Shown in pieces: positions 22,864-34,139 of a stretch of DNA of 64,000 bases. Under the pieces are notes generated by a model. That model had not been told where the DNA came from, made no database searches, and was given only the letters and a program-made list of their open reading frames with translations. The position numbers and the translations under genes are program-made. This DNA is from Pogostemon cablin. Taxonomy: Eukaryota; Streptophyta; Magnoliopsida; Lamiales; Lamiaceae. The number at the start of each line of letters is the position of its first letter. Position 1 is the first letter of the stretch. The DNA lies in NCBI GenBank assembly GCA_023678885.1, contig CM042985.1:30948465-31012464 (forward strand), in the 5' to 3' direction.

Positions 22864-23352
22864 GTGCCACCGGCGCCGCCACTACCCATATGCCCTAATT
22901 GTCTTAGATCACATGGTGGGAAGTGTCAAATTCCTCCGAGAACGTGTTACACATGCGAGGAGAAAGGACATGTGACTAATACTTGTCCTAAGAAAGGGAA
23001 GCAGAGACAACAGGGAAGAGCTCCAGCAAGGGTGTATACTTTGACGCGAGAGGAGGCAGATGCGAATCCCTCAGTTGTAACGGGTAAGTTCTCAATTTTT
23101 GGCACTTCTACATATGTGCTATTTGATTCTGGAGCAACACATTCATTTGTATCCACCGAGTATGTGAGGAAGTTGGGTGGAACATCTAACTTGATAGAAG
23201 CTAATTATGAGGTGATGATACCTTCTGGTGAGTCAAAGCAAACTAATCAACTTCTTCGAGGTTGTGTTATTCCTATTGAAGGAAGACAACTCCTCGCTAA
23301 CTTGATTGTATTAAGTATGAATGATTATGATATCATATTGGGTATGGATTGA
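22864..23352 (+). pseudogene. Chromovirus zinc knuckle and protease
   Basis: CYTCEEKGHVTNTC is a CX2CX4HX4C nucleocapsid knuckle. LFDSGATHSFVS is the retropepsin active site and IILGMD its C-terminal strand. The frame ends at TGA where relatives have a Trp codon (GMDWL), consistent with a G-to-A change. Confidence 0.92.
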
Positions 23353-23410
23353 CTGTCAAAGTACGGTGCTACAATAGATTGTCAGAAAAAAGAGTATCAC
23401 TTTTCAGCCA

Positions 23411-24649
23411 TTGGGTGGAGAACCATTCACTTTTGTTGGGATCAAGAAGAATTTTAGATTTCCTGTTATATCAGCAGCAAAAGTACAGCGGTTGTTGGAA
23501 AGTGGTTGTGAGGGGTATCTGGTGAGCGTAATGAATGTTGAAGGGCAGCAATGTCCAGTTCTCGATGATGTACCAGTAGTTCGGGAATACCCAGAGGTGT
23601 TTCCAGATGATCTTCCAGGATTGCCACCAGATCAGGAAATAGAGTTTGTTATTGAGCTGCAACCAGGAACGACTCCTATATCTAAAGCGCCATACAGGAT
23701 GGCACCAGCTGAACTGAAAGAATTGAAGATACAGTTACAAGAATTGCTAGATAAAGGATTCATCAAACCTAGTTTCTCACCCTGGGGAGCACCAGTTCTT
23801 TTCGTTCGTAAGAAGGATGGCACATTGAGGATGTGCATCGATTATCGGGATCTCAACAAAGTTACCATCAAGAATAAGTATCCATTGTCTCGCATTGATG
23901 ATCTGTTCGATCAACTACAGGGTGCAGCTATCTTTTCAAAGATTGATTTGCGATCGGGGTATCATCAGTTGAAGATTAAAGAGGAGGATATTCCAAAGAC
24001 TGCATTCAGTACAAGGTATGGACATTATGAGTTTTTGGTGATGCCGTTCGGTTTGACGAATGCTCTGACAGCATTTATGGATTTGATGAATAGAGTATTT
24101 CAAGAATTTCTCGATAAGTTTGTGATTGTGTTTATCGATGACATTCTGATTTACTCTAAGAACAAGGAGGATCATGCTCTGCATTTGAGAAAGGTGTTAG
24201 AGATTCTGAAGGAGAAACAGTTGTATGCGAAGTTCAAGAAGTGTGAGTTCTGGTTAGACCAAGTTGTTTTCTTGGGACACGTGGTATCAGGAGAAGGAAT
24301 TTCAGTGGATCCAAGCAAAGTTAACGCAATCCATGATTGGCCACAACCCTCAAATCCCACTGAGGTTCGTAGCTTTCTTGGATTGGCTGAATATTATCGA
24401 AGGTTTGTTGAAGGATTCTCCAAGATTGCTTCACCATTAACACAGTTGACCAGGAAGAATGTGAAGTTCACATGGACGGAGGCATGTGAACAAAGTTTCC
24501 AAGAATTGAAGAGACGGTTGACATCAGCACCTATCTTAACTATTCCTACGGAGACAGAAAACTTCAAGGTTTACAGTGATGCTTCAAAGAATGATCTTGG
24601 GTGTGTATTGATGCAGAATGAGAAAGTGATAGCATATGCATCCAGATAA
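23411..24649 (+). pseudogene. Chromovirus reverse transcriptase and start of RNase H
   Basis: Reverse transcriptase blocks are clear: LRMCIDYRDLNKVTIKN, AIFSKIDLRSGYHQLKI, the catalytic FIDDILIYS (YVDD equivalent), and FLGHVVSGEGI. RNase H begins with FKVYSDASKNDLGCVL (first catalytic Asp). The frame stops at TAA after AYASR, where relatives have Gln (CAA), again a C-to-T change. The catalytic residues seen are intact. Confidence 0.95.
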
Positions 24650-24685
24650 TTAAGGGAGTACGAGAAGAACTACCCAACTCATGAT

Positions 24686-25411
24686 TTGGAGTTAGCTGCA
24701 GTGGTGTTTGCACTCAAGATTTGGAAGCATTATCTGTATGGGGAACGTTGTGAAAGCTATACTGATCATAAGAGTTTGAAGTACTTTTTCACTCAGAAAG
24801 AGTTGAATATGAGGCAAAGAAGATGGTTGGAATTGGTGAAGGATTACGACTGTGTTATCAATTATCATCCGGGTAAAGCTAATGTCGTTGCTGATACATT
24901 GAGCCGAAAGGCAATACAGAGTGTAGCTGCTATGACCATAAATCAGAAACCAGAGTTGCTTGACTTGCAAAGAATGGGTGTGGAGATCATCCAGGAAGGA
25001 TCGTTGGAAGCAAAGATGGCAGCTTTGACACTTCGACCAACCTTGATGGATAAGATTCGACAGGGCCAACATGAGGATAAGTTGTTTGACAAGATAAAGA
25101 ATGATATCAGCTCTGGAAAGTCTTCTGACTTCCAATTAAGAGAAGATGATGTGATTTGTTATAGAGGTCGATTATGTCTACCTGAAGTGGATGACATTCG
25201 GAAAGAAGTGATGGCAGAAGCTCATTCGACACCGTACTCTGTACATCCAGGAGCTACTAAGATGTATATAGATTTGAAGTCACATTATTGGTGGCCAGGG
25301 ATGAAGAGAGATGTTGCTCAGTATGTGGAGCAATGTTTGACTTGTCAGCAGGTCAAAGCCGAGCATCAGAGACCAGTAGGAACTTTACAGCCTCTATTTA
25401 TTCCAGAGTGA
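24686..25411 (+). pseudogene. Chromovirus RNase H and integrase zinc domain
   Basis: Continues RNase H (HDLELAAVVFALKIWKHYL, TDHKSLKYFF, ANVVADTLSR) and the integrase HHCC domain (HPGATKMY ... CLTCQQVK). It ends at TGA after FIPE, where a Trp codon is expected. Confidence 0.93.
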
Positions 25412-25429
25412 AAGTGGGAGAATATCACT

Positions 25430-26470
25430 ATGGATTTTGTCACCGGCTTACCAAAGACAGTAAAAGGTCACGATGCCATTTGGGTTATTGTGGATCGTTT
25501 GACTAAGTCAGCTCCTTTTCTTCCTATATGTTCTACGTATTCCATGAATCGCTATGCACATCTGTATATTCAAGAGATTGTCAGACTCCATGGAGTACCA
25601 CTTACCATTGTGTCAGATAGAGACACAAGATTTTTGTCTGCTTTCTGGAAGAGTTTGCATAAGGCATTGGAGACACAGTTATCTTTTAGCACATCATTCC
25701 ATCCACAGATTGATGGTCAATCGGAGCATACGATACAGATTTTGGAAGATATGCTCAGAGCATGTGTGTTGGATTTTCAAGTTCAGTGGAGTAAATTTTT
25801 ACCTTTGATAGAGTTCTCGTACAACAACAGTTATCAGTCTACTATCGGAATGGCTCCATATGAAGCATTGTACGGGAGGAAGTGTAGATCTCCAGTACAT
25901 TGGGATGAAGATGGAGAAAGAAAACTTTTGGGTCCAGACTTGATTCGTGAAATATCAGAAGTTGTTACCCGTATACGAGAGAAGATAAAAGTTGCTCAAG
26001 ATCGGCAGAAGAGTTATGCAGACAAACGGAGGAGAGAATTGGAATTTGAAATGGGTGATCAGGTATTCTTGAAAGTATCTCCAATGAAGGGGATAATGCG
26101 GTTTGGAAGGAAAGAAAAACTCAGTCCAAGATATGTTGGACCGTTCACTATCATTGAGAGAGTTGGCAGCGTTGCCTATAAGTTGGAGTTACCAGCATCG
26201 ATGTCTAGAGTACATGACATGTTTCATGTGTCTGTGTTGAGAAAGTATGTTCCAAATCCATCTCATGTTCTCAAGCAGGAACCAGTTGAGTTGAAAGAAG
26301 ATTTGAGTTATGAGGAAATACCAGTTGAGATCTTGTGGCGAGAAGTGAAGAAGCTCAGAAATAAAGAAATACCATTAGTAAAGGTATTATGGAGGAACCA
26401 ACTAGTTGAGGAGGCTACTTGGGAAAGAGAAGATGAGATGATGGCTAAATATCCAGACCTCTTCAGGTAA
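25430..26470 (+). pseudogene. Chromovirus integrase core and chromodomain
   Basis: Integrase catalytic core with the D, D, E residues in MDFVTGLP, IVSDRDTRF and DGQSEHT. The C-terminal module is GPFTIIERVGSVAYKLELP. The chromodomain-like end (VKVLWRNQLVEEATWE) marks the chromovirus branch, most like Tekay/Del. Chromodomains direct integration to heterochromatin in this family. The stop is just before the polypurine tract. Confidence 0.95.
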
Positions 26471-26498
26471 GTAAATTTCGAGGACGAAATTTTTATAA

Positions 26499-26509
26499 GG
26501 TAGGGAGGA
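26499..26509 (+). promoter_or_regulatory. Polypurine tract of chromovirus
   Basis: GGTAGGGAGGA directly before the right LTR; primer for plus-strand DNA synthesis. Confidence 0.85.
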
Positions 26510-28430
26510 TGTGATACCCGAGCTTCTCACTACTCATTTGCTAATATAATTTAATTTGTGTTATGTGCATTTTATAATTACGTGATAATAATGTGACAAT
26601 TATGTGATAATTGTTTCTACATTTTATTTATCTTTACATTTGATTTGAGACATCCGTGATAAAAATGGTGACAATATGAGAATATATATGTGCATAAATA
26701 TTTACGTGCATTTATTTGAATATATAATTAAATTGTCTCATGTGTATAAATATATTATTTCTTAATTATTAAGTATCACACGTGTTTTCGTTATAATAAT
26801 AGTGGTAAGAAAATATATGCATATGTGTATTAATTTGTAAATGTATCATATCTTAATCATAAAGTATTACACGTATATTCGTAATAGATAATACTAATAA
26901 TAATAATAAAAAAAGGGGGATTGCAATACGTGCCGTGGCTAATTGATGGCCATATAATGTATTTGGATAGCTAGTAAACACGTATTGCATAGGGGTTTTG
27001 ATAAAAAATTTACTATAAATAGTAAGTTGAGGGGCGTTGAAACAGGCCTTCACGTCACCTCTTCCCTACCCAACCAAACATCTATATATACATGCATAGT
27101 AACCCCAAGTTGGGGAGCATTCGAACAGAAGCCGAAGAAAAAAGAAAAAAAAAAGAAAATAAGAGAGAGAAAGAGAGGAAGAGAGAAGGAGGGAGTTGCC
27201 GGAACGGGAATGAATTAGTGACAGTTTTTCACGGGTCTATAGTGTTATTATTGTCGGAGTTCAGGTAAGTAGAAGTCCAACTACAATGCATAAACATGCT
27301 GTTTGTGAATTATTTGTGATTAATATGTGATAATTATGGTATTTGATTATTTGTGATTAGTTTAATTACGTTATGAATTATTTGGAATTAATTTGTGATA
27401 TAAGTTGTGGATCTATGTGATTTGAGATAATATCATTGTCCTATATAGATCTGTATGATCTGAGAAGATATTGGTTATAAGATCTGTGTGATTCGAGATG
27501 AGGTTGTTATTCTAAAAGGGATCCGTGTGATCCAAGGTGAAATCATTATTTTATAAATGGATCTATGTGACTGGGGTGAAGTTGTGATTTCAGATCTGTG
27601 TGAATTGGAGTTAAGTTATTGCCTTATTGTGATTAAATGTTGATTATGATGTCATAAATGGTTTTATGATACATAATTAATTGCCCTGGTTGCATACCAT
27701 GCATAATCATGGAAAGTATTTTTCCAAAAATTTATAAGATACTAATGGTGTGTGCGGCCATTATATATGTATCTCTGTCAGGGTTCGGAAAAATCGTCCC
27801 CATCACTTTATTCGGGGTTCGGAAAAATCGTCCCCATCACTCTACCAGGGTTCAGAAAAATTATTCTCGGCACTTGATATATTCGGGGTTCGGAAAAATC
27901 GTCCCCATTGAGCTCATTTGGGGTGCATATCATAAGTGTGTCGTGGGGATCCCGCAACGTGAACAATTTCAAAATAAAAGATACCAACTAGAAGAATTAG
28001 GAAATAGGCGATAGAGAACTAAATGCATTTTCATGAACTAACATGCATGATTTCTACTTACTGAGATTTTTGTCTCACTAGTTTATGCATTGTAGGTGAG
28101 CCTGTTGATGATTGAGTTTATGATGTGATTGTGCAAGCTGTGGAGCTTTTACCGGGTGTGAGCGGATGTACATAGATGATGACCTGTTGGGCTAGGCCGT
28201 GGGTTTATTTTGTTTCCGCTGATGGTTTTGTTATGTAATATAATAAGTATTGTCACGAGTTTGTGTGGTTTGAAGTGGTGTCAGAAACCAGTCACGTATG
28301 TTGAACTGATGTGATGGTTCTGGTTATAAATACATTATGTGGAAAAAATATATATGCAGATTTTTATGATGATGATGTTTATGTTAATTAGTATTTGAAT
28401 TATAATTTATGTAAGGTGGGTCGTGTCACA
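26510..28430 (+). mobile_element. Right LTR of chromovirus
   Basis: TGTGATACCC...GTCGTGTCACA, 1921 bp, with inverted ends TGTGA/TCACA. Same internal tandem arrays as the left LTR. It ends against a hAT-like MITE, so no target duplication can be checked. Confidence 0.92.
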
Positions 28431-29000
28431 AGGGGTGTCAACGGGCCAGGTCGGGTCGGGTAGTTAACTATCCAGACCCAGCCCGTTCCCAAATTACCTG
28501 CTCCGTGACCCATACGGGTCTTAGTATAGGGACCCAGACCCAGATCCGTACGGGGCGGGTCCAACCCGCCCCGCCCCATTTTTTTTTTTTACTTTTGAAA
28601 CTTCATTTTTTATACGTGAATGCTCGTAACTTCTCATCTTAAACATAATTACTAATTTGACGATTAGTTTACAAGAGCTAATTGTTGTCGCAACTTATCA
28701 TTCCTTATTCCTAATTATCAAATTTTACAAACAACTTACAATAATAATAATAATAACAATAATAATAATAATAGTAGTGAGAGTGAAAATGAGAAATATT
28801 TTAAAAAATAACTTTAAATAATGAATAAAATATAAATAACATATTATATATATATATATATACTGTATATATAAATGTGTACGGGTCGGGCCGGGTCAGG
28901 TACCTACGGATCTAGAATGAGGCCTGGACCCAGCCCACTTCCAAAAGGGTCCGGGGCGGCCCACCCCGTTTGCGTTACGTGGCAGCCCAGGCCCAAATTA
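28431..29000 (+). mobile_element. GC-rich hAT-like MITE (GGGTGTCAACGGGCC type)
   Basis: Begins AGGGGTGTCAACGGGCCAGG, the end shared by many non-autonomous plant hAT elements. An A/T-rich core with a GTT/AAT microsatellite (28740-28775) and (TA)n (28848-28862) follows, then a second GC-rich part (28878-28965). The far terminal inverted repeat is not recognisable. The same family lies inverted at 50569-50866. Confidence 0.6.
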
Positions 29001-29327
29001 CATTCTACCGTATAGTCGTACTGGTAAAAACTAAATAGAAGAATTAGGCCCGTTCCAAAGGATAATCCAAGTCCAAGTTTTAAATAAAAAAATAAAAGAA
29101 AGTTGAATTCACTTTTTTAATTTGAATTTGTATTACATGTCTCAAACACTGACATTTTTTTTTTCATGTGACATGCACAGCACAGCAACATTAATGTAGG
29201 ATTTAGGATTAATTTTTAATGGAGTATGGTGATAAATTTATGACGTGCCATTAATGTAGGATTGGTTTATGGGTGGAGCTGCTACTGTTGTGTTGTGTGT
29301 TTAGTGCTCCTGATCCATTTCCACAAA

Positions 29328-29935
29328 TTAGCCGCCTCATCCATCGGTCAGATCTGGCTTCGAATTCAACCATCCAGAGGTGTCGGATTCTTGCAGAAGA
29401 CGCCGTCGAGAAATCGACAGGGAAAAGTGGCCCGACTGCGTATAACGGGCCCTGCTCTGCCTGTAGAGCTGATATGGCTTCCGATTCGAGTTCTTCCACC
29501 GTGTTGCAGAGGATTATGTGTGTTGATTTTACTTTCTCGAAAGCACCGAAGATCAGATCGTGGAGCACATCCAGTTGGGGAATAAAACGGTTTTTCTTTC
29601 CTTTCCAGGCGTGTACAATGGCGGTGGCTGCTTGGAGAAGATGGAGCTCGTTTCGATCAACACATGCAACACCAAATTAGCCGACTCCGCCTAATCCGTC
29701 GGTCAGATCTGGCTCAACTCTACGGAGCCTTCTCCTTCGGAAATGGCTCCAAGCCCAGTCCGTCGGCGGTGACCGTAGGAGAGGAGCCTCTCGCCGGATT
29801 CGTCTCCACCAGAAGATGAGGCTTCAAAGCCCAGTTGGGAAATAAAACGGTTTTCCTTTCCTTTCCAGGCGTGTACAATGGCGGTGGATGCTTGGAAGAA
29901 ATGGAGCTCGTTTCGATCAACACAACTCGGCCGTT
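29328..29935. repeat. Local duplication around the UGT fragment
   Basis: A ~100-bp block with CCTTTCCAGGCGTGTACAAT and ATGGAGCTCGTTTCGATC occurs at about 29575-29672 and 29835-29932. TTAGCCG...CGGTCAGATCTGGCT occurs at 29328 and 29678. No further gene is recognised. Confidence 0.75.
29397..29568 (-). pseudogene. UDP-glycosyltransferase fragment (UGT86-like)
   Basis: A piece of about 57 codons: HDLIFGAFEKVKSTHIIL, CNTVEELESEAISALQAEQ, YAVGPLFPVDFS. This is the family segment ahead of the glycosyltransferase donor-binding half. The frame then departs from the family and neither the catalytic N-terminus nor the PSPG box is present. Resemblance to UGT86 is from memory. Confidence 0.7.
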
Positions 29936-29999
29936 TGGACAGTCATGTGGTGTTGAACGGCGAATATACACTTGACGGGAGGTGTGGTTAGGTTAATGT

Positions 30000-30437
30000 T
30001 TGACGGCAGGGTGTGGTTAGGTTAGTATTTATTTTGAGTAAATAAATAAATAATAATACGAGGGGGTGGGAGTTGTTTCTGGGATAGGGGTATAACAGGG
30101 TTTTCCTTATTCAAAGTACCCTAGCACGCCGTACCTTTATTACTATTTACATGCTTTATTCATTCCAAGAATCTCTAACAAAACCGAACCAGAAGGGCTG
30201 CATATGACCTCACAAACGCAGATGTGATGCATCGAATTCAACGACTCTTGCAAGCGTTGTCGGACCCTGGGATCGCGAGCCGGTCAGCGAGCCCCTTCCC
30301 TGCCCGATCGGTCAATAGTTTTCTTCCATCTGCACAAGTTTTCTTACTTCTTTTTACATTAATTGTCTTGGTACTATTTTTTTTTTCTTAAGTTTTCATG
30401 TCAAGATGATGATGTGATTGATTGGTTGTTGTTGTTG

Positions 30438-30472
<35 letters not shown>

Positions 30473-31555
30473 TTATTATCATCAAATTTTATAAAATTAA
30501 TCTTTCTGATTTGTTTCAAATTTAAGTTGGTTTTGGATCCGTAAATTAATTTATCTTTCCGAATAATTACAATAGGTGAATTATGATCGAAATGATGTGG
30601 TTGGAACATTTGGTCAACATCTTCCTTTGATCAGCAAACGCTGTGGTATTTACTGATTCCAACATAACATCTTACTTTTTACATTAATTACCATGTACTA
30701 TTCTTTGATTGATTGGTTTATGTTTTATTTTTTTTTTATTATAATCAATCTTATAAAATATAATGAAATTTATAAAATTACATCTTTCTAATTTGTTTCA
30801 AATTTAAGCTGGTGTGAATCAATCTTAAATTAATTGGTCTTTCCTAATCATTGCAATAGGTGAATTACTGAATTATGTAGTGGTTGGAACACATGTGATA
30901 TCATCTCTTTTGTACTGCTTTCCACAAGGTAATAATTCTGTTCATTTTCATTTTATATTTATATATACTGTTTTTTCTCTCTTCAAATTTTTACTTAAAT
31001 TTGATTACAACACCCAATCACACTGTACGATGAGGTTTAGATTTTAATTCTCCATTTTTATGGCCTATGATAACTCTTGATGTAGCTTTTGATATGTCAC
31101 ATTTTTAACATGATTATAGATATATATACATATACATATTTGTGCATACACTAGGTACAATTACAAATAAAAATAGGACATATGTGATGATACATCATTA
31201 GCATAATAAATCTTTAATAATCTTGAATTTGATAAATTACCAATACTCTAAAGTTTGTTGAAACCACTACATAAATCCCATAATTCATAATAACTACTAA
31301 ATGGATTTTCGATTTGTATATCATCAATAAAAGTTTGTATATTAACAAAATGTCCATTCATCAAATAAATAAAAAAGAAAATTACATCCATTACAATTTT
31401 TATCTAACCCGTGAATTAAATAATTAATTCAATCATATTCCTAATTAACCAACCAATCCCTTCTCATTATATTCCCACCACCGCTCCCATATTCAAAATT
31501 TTACATTGAACAATCGACATATGTAGAGATTTTTGAATTTAGAGTGGCGAATTTT
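30000..31555. repeat. Spacer with a ~200 bp direct repeat and (TTG/TTA)n microsatellite
   Basis: A block containing GATTGATTGGTT, TTTGTTTCAAATTTAAG and CAATAGGTGAATTA occurs at about 30410-30605 and 30708-30892. A GTT then ATT trinucleotide run lies at 30425-30472. No gene is seen. Confidence 0.55.
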
Positions 31556-31860
31556 TGTGATGAGGAATTTGAATTCTCGAATACAATAAAGTCGGAACAA
31601 ATAGTTGCAGAATGAATCAAGGCCGACCCCCTTAGATGTGAAATCAAATATTAGAATCACAACTGCAAAATTTAGGTCAGGTTATAAATGGAGCATACGA
31701 AGAAGAAAATAATGTCTCAAGACTTCAGGCCTTGAGAGGTTTGACAGCTATATAGCAGCAATAAATACTTTATTAAATTTTTATTTGACCACTCATGTAG
31801 ATTGCAAGCCTTCTTGCCTCTTTACCTTATTATATAAATCTGATCCCTAACAATTCCTCC
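31556..31860 (-). mobile_element. Possible 3' LTR and polypurine tract of a truncated Ty3/gypsy element
   Basis: On the minus strand the gypsy polyprotein end is followed by GGAGGGAGGAAT (polypurine-like) and TGTTAGGGATCAG. CCTCATCACA at 31556 is a plausible LTR end (~293 bp). There is no partner LTR to confirm it. Confidence 0.4.
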
Positions 31861-32126
31861 CTCCTTAGAAAGCGCCTTGTCCTCAAGGCGGTAATCTGGA
31901 AATCGATCATAGAAATCCTCAACAATTCCCCAAGTTCTATCAGAATGGATTTTTCATGACACTGTGCTAAGACTTGCTTGTATCTATCATCACCTCTCCT
32001 CACCTCTTGGTTTTGTACTAAAAATTCTGGAATAAACTTGGGAACCTTTAAAATAAGCTTGCTGGGAAGTTGGGAGACTAGCTTGTGTTTTCCCAATACT
32101 TTCTTTAATAAGGAAATATGAATGGC
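31861..32126 (-). pseudogene. C-terminal end of a gypsy polyprotein fused to the GLR fragment
   Basis: Minus-strand codons after the GLR part read IHISLLKKVLGKHKLVSQLP, FIPEFLVQNQEVRRGDDRYK and QVLAQCHEKS. This is the integrase tail and chromodomain-like end of gypsy elements (HVSLLKKALG...). It continues the same open frame as the receptor fragment. Confidence 0.7.
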
Positions 32127-33390
32127 TTTATCGAATATCATGATGACCAATAATCCATAGACAAATGAGCCATATTGGTAGCCAACATATTTACCATTGG
32201 TGATCAAATTATTGATGTCTGTCTGCATGGACAACATGGATGTCAATTTGCTGTGTAACTTGATGTCAGAACTAGCACCACAAACACCCATATAATCACC
32301 ACAATCACCCCTATAATCACAACAAATCTTGTTAAGTTGCTAGTTACTCTTTCACTATGTGCATATACAAGTGTTGAGAAGGAGAACCAAAACATCCTCC
32401 CAACTTGCTGGTGAGGTGTACCTTGACAAAGAACCCGAACTACTAGTTCGACGAAGACAAAGAAAGCTCCAATGGTAGCAACCTTAGATTCTGTATAGGG
32501 AATAGTGAAATCTACATACTTGATTTATTAATTGTGATGGTGGCATCTCCCACCACTGCACCGTATTCCTTTATCTTATAAATTAGATCATCGTAACTTT
32601 TAGTTCTGTGCCCATCAAGTGTTACGAAAGGATAATGGTCGAATAGGAAAGCGCATGGTAAATGGGTGGATGACATATTTGAAAACATCAATGCCGAAAA
32701 TGGTGGCTGTAACATTATTTGTTTGTAGATTCCTTTCAGCTTTGATGAATTCACTGAATCCACCCATTAAAGGAATTCCAACTCTCAATTTCTTCCCTCT
32801 TGTAGGAATTTCCCAGCCTCTGTCTTGCCTTGCCATACAATTGCAAGATTCTCTTTCTTTGTCGAGTTCAAAACCTTTGAAATCCCATATTCCGATGTAA
32901 ACGATCCAGCTCTGCTTTCACTCTTCCCAACCACACTCACTACCTCATATGCAGATGTCTGCAATTTACCATTATATATACTGAAATAGCCACTCAACCC
33001 TTTTGAAGTAAAGTTTCTGATCAAACATACAAGCGATACTCCACCATTTGAAGCCTCCATTATTTCCAAATCTCTTGAGTTTCTACTTCCACACGGCTTT
33101 TTGGACCACTGAGATGTTGTACCAACACGTATGATTGCCTCAACTAAAGTTGTAATGCTGTCATACACCCACAGCCTGAAAACATTAAGGTTTGTCCTTT
33201 CCATTTCTGGATTCTCCATGTGGAACTTGTTCCTCCATCTCTTGGTGAAGTTCTTGAGTTGATCGGTTCTCGAAATGTGACAAGTAAATTTTCCCGGTTC
33301 TTTATCACACATGCGTATGCTAATCTCCCAATCCATCTTGTGCAAGAATAAAATCAAACATTGAGAGTTAGAAATTCGAAGTGCATTCAC
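32127..33390 (-). pseudogene. Glutamate receptor-like channel (GLR) pseudogene, internal segment
   Basis: Plant GLRs are ligand-gated cation channels. Reading minus from 33390: late amino-terminal domain (LKNFTKRWRNKFHMENP, LNVFRLWVYDSITTLVEAI, GLSGYFSIYNGKLQ), then the ligand-binding segment (GWEIPTRGKKLRVGIPL, GGFSEF, FGIDVF). Then come YGAVVGDATI, the membrane part (FWFSFSTLVYAHSERV) and the pore/M3 part (LTSMLSM, GYQYGSFVYG). Frames change near 32800, 32620, 32510 and 32290. The N-terminal half, the end of the ligand-binding domain and M4 are missing. The sequence breaks off into gypsy sequence at about 32126. Confidence 0.85.
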
Positions 33391-33644
33391 TGAGCGTAAG
33401 ATAAACTCATTAACATGACCATTAACGTTCCCAATTAATGATATGCTTCTGATTTCACCTGTAACTACTTTTATTTTGAGGTCTTCATTAGTTTATTTGC
33501 TTCATACTGGTTACTCCAATTTTCATTTTACTTGAAGGCTAGATAATCCGTTTCCAATTTGTTCTATATTTTACTTATTTCTTTCACTGGTTTTCCTTTT
33601 CTTTACCTTCTTAGGCTGTTCAATTATCATGCATTTGCACTTTG

Positions 33645-33720
33645 CAGGTGTTGTGTTGGGAAAGGATGCAAGATATGCTATCATGCCAGTTGCCTTGAAA
33701 CACTCTGGTTTTCATGCCCT
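33645..33720 (+). pseudogene. PHD-finger-like fragment, copy 1
   Basis: After a good acceptor (CACTTTGCAG) one frame reads CCVGKGCKICYHASCLE, with spacing similar to the middle of a plant PHD finger (CC..KGC..CYH..CL). Only about 20 codons are recognisable before the sequence turns into ABCG transporter. Confidence 0.35.
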
Positions 33721-33764
33721 TACCTACTCTCTATCGTCATTGTTTACTCCATTTCAGTCACTTG

Positions 33765-34130
33765 CGGAACATGGAATGCATTCACCTATTTCATCCTCGT
33801 CATATGGATCATACTTCTGATGGCCAACTCTTTGTCCTTTTCCTCAGTGCCATAGCTCAGAATTTCATCGCCGGAACTTCTCTGGTCACGGTGCTGCTCG
33901 CCGGATTCTTCCTGTTCTCCGGCTACTTCATATCAAAAGACAGTCTGCCCAAATTCTGGCTGTTCATGCACTACTTGTCGATGTATAAATACGCGCTTGA
34001 CGCGCTGCTGATCAATGAGTACTCTTGTCTGGTTTCGACGTGTCTGATCTAGTTCGACGACGAAAAGAAGACGTGCATGGTGCACAACGGAGATGTGATG
34101 GAGAAGAGGGGGACTACATGAACGGCTGAG
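33765..34130 (+). pseudogene. ABCG (WBC-type) transporter C-terminal fragment
   Basis: End of the transmembrane domain of a half-size ABCG transporter: FTYFILVIWIILLMANS, NFIAGTSLVTVLLAGFFLF, SGYFISKDSLPKFWLFMHYL and YALDALLINEYSCLV. A frameshift separates the first part from the rest near 33835, and in-frame stops follow VSTCLI and GDVMEKRG. No nucleotide-binding domain is present. Confidence 0.85.
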
Positions 34131-34139
34131 ATGGATTAA

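Noticed and set aside
29262..29971. Open frames of 80-135 codons on both strands around the UGT fragment
   Set aside because: Apart from 29397-29568 on minus, none matches a family; the block is GC-rich and duplicated, which leaves long chance frames.
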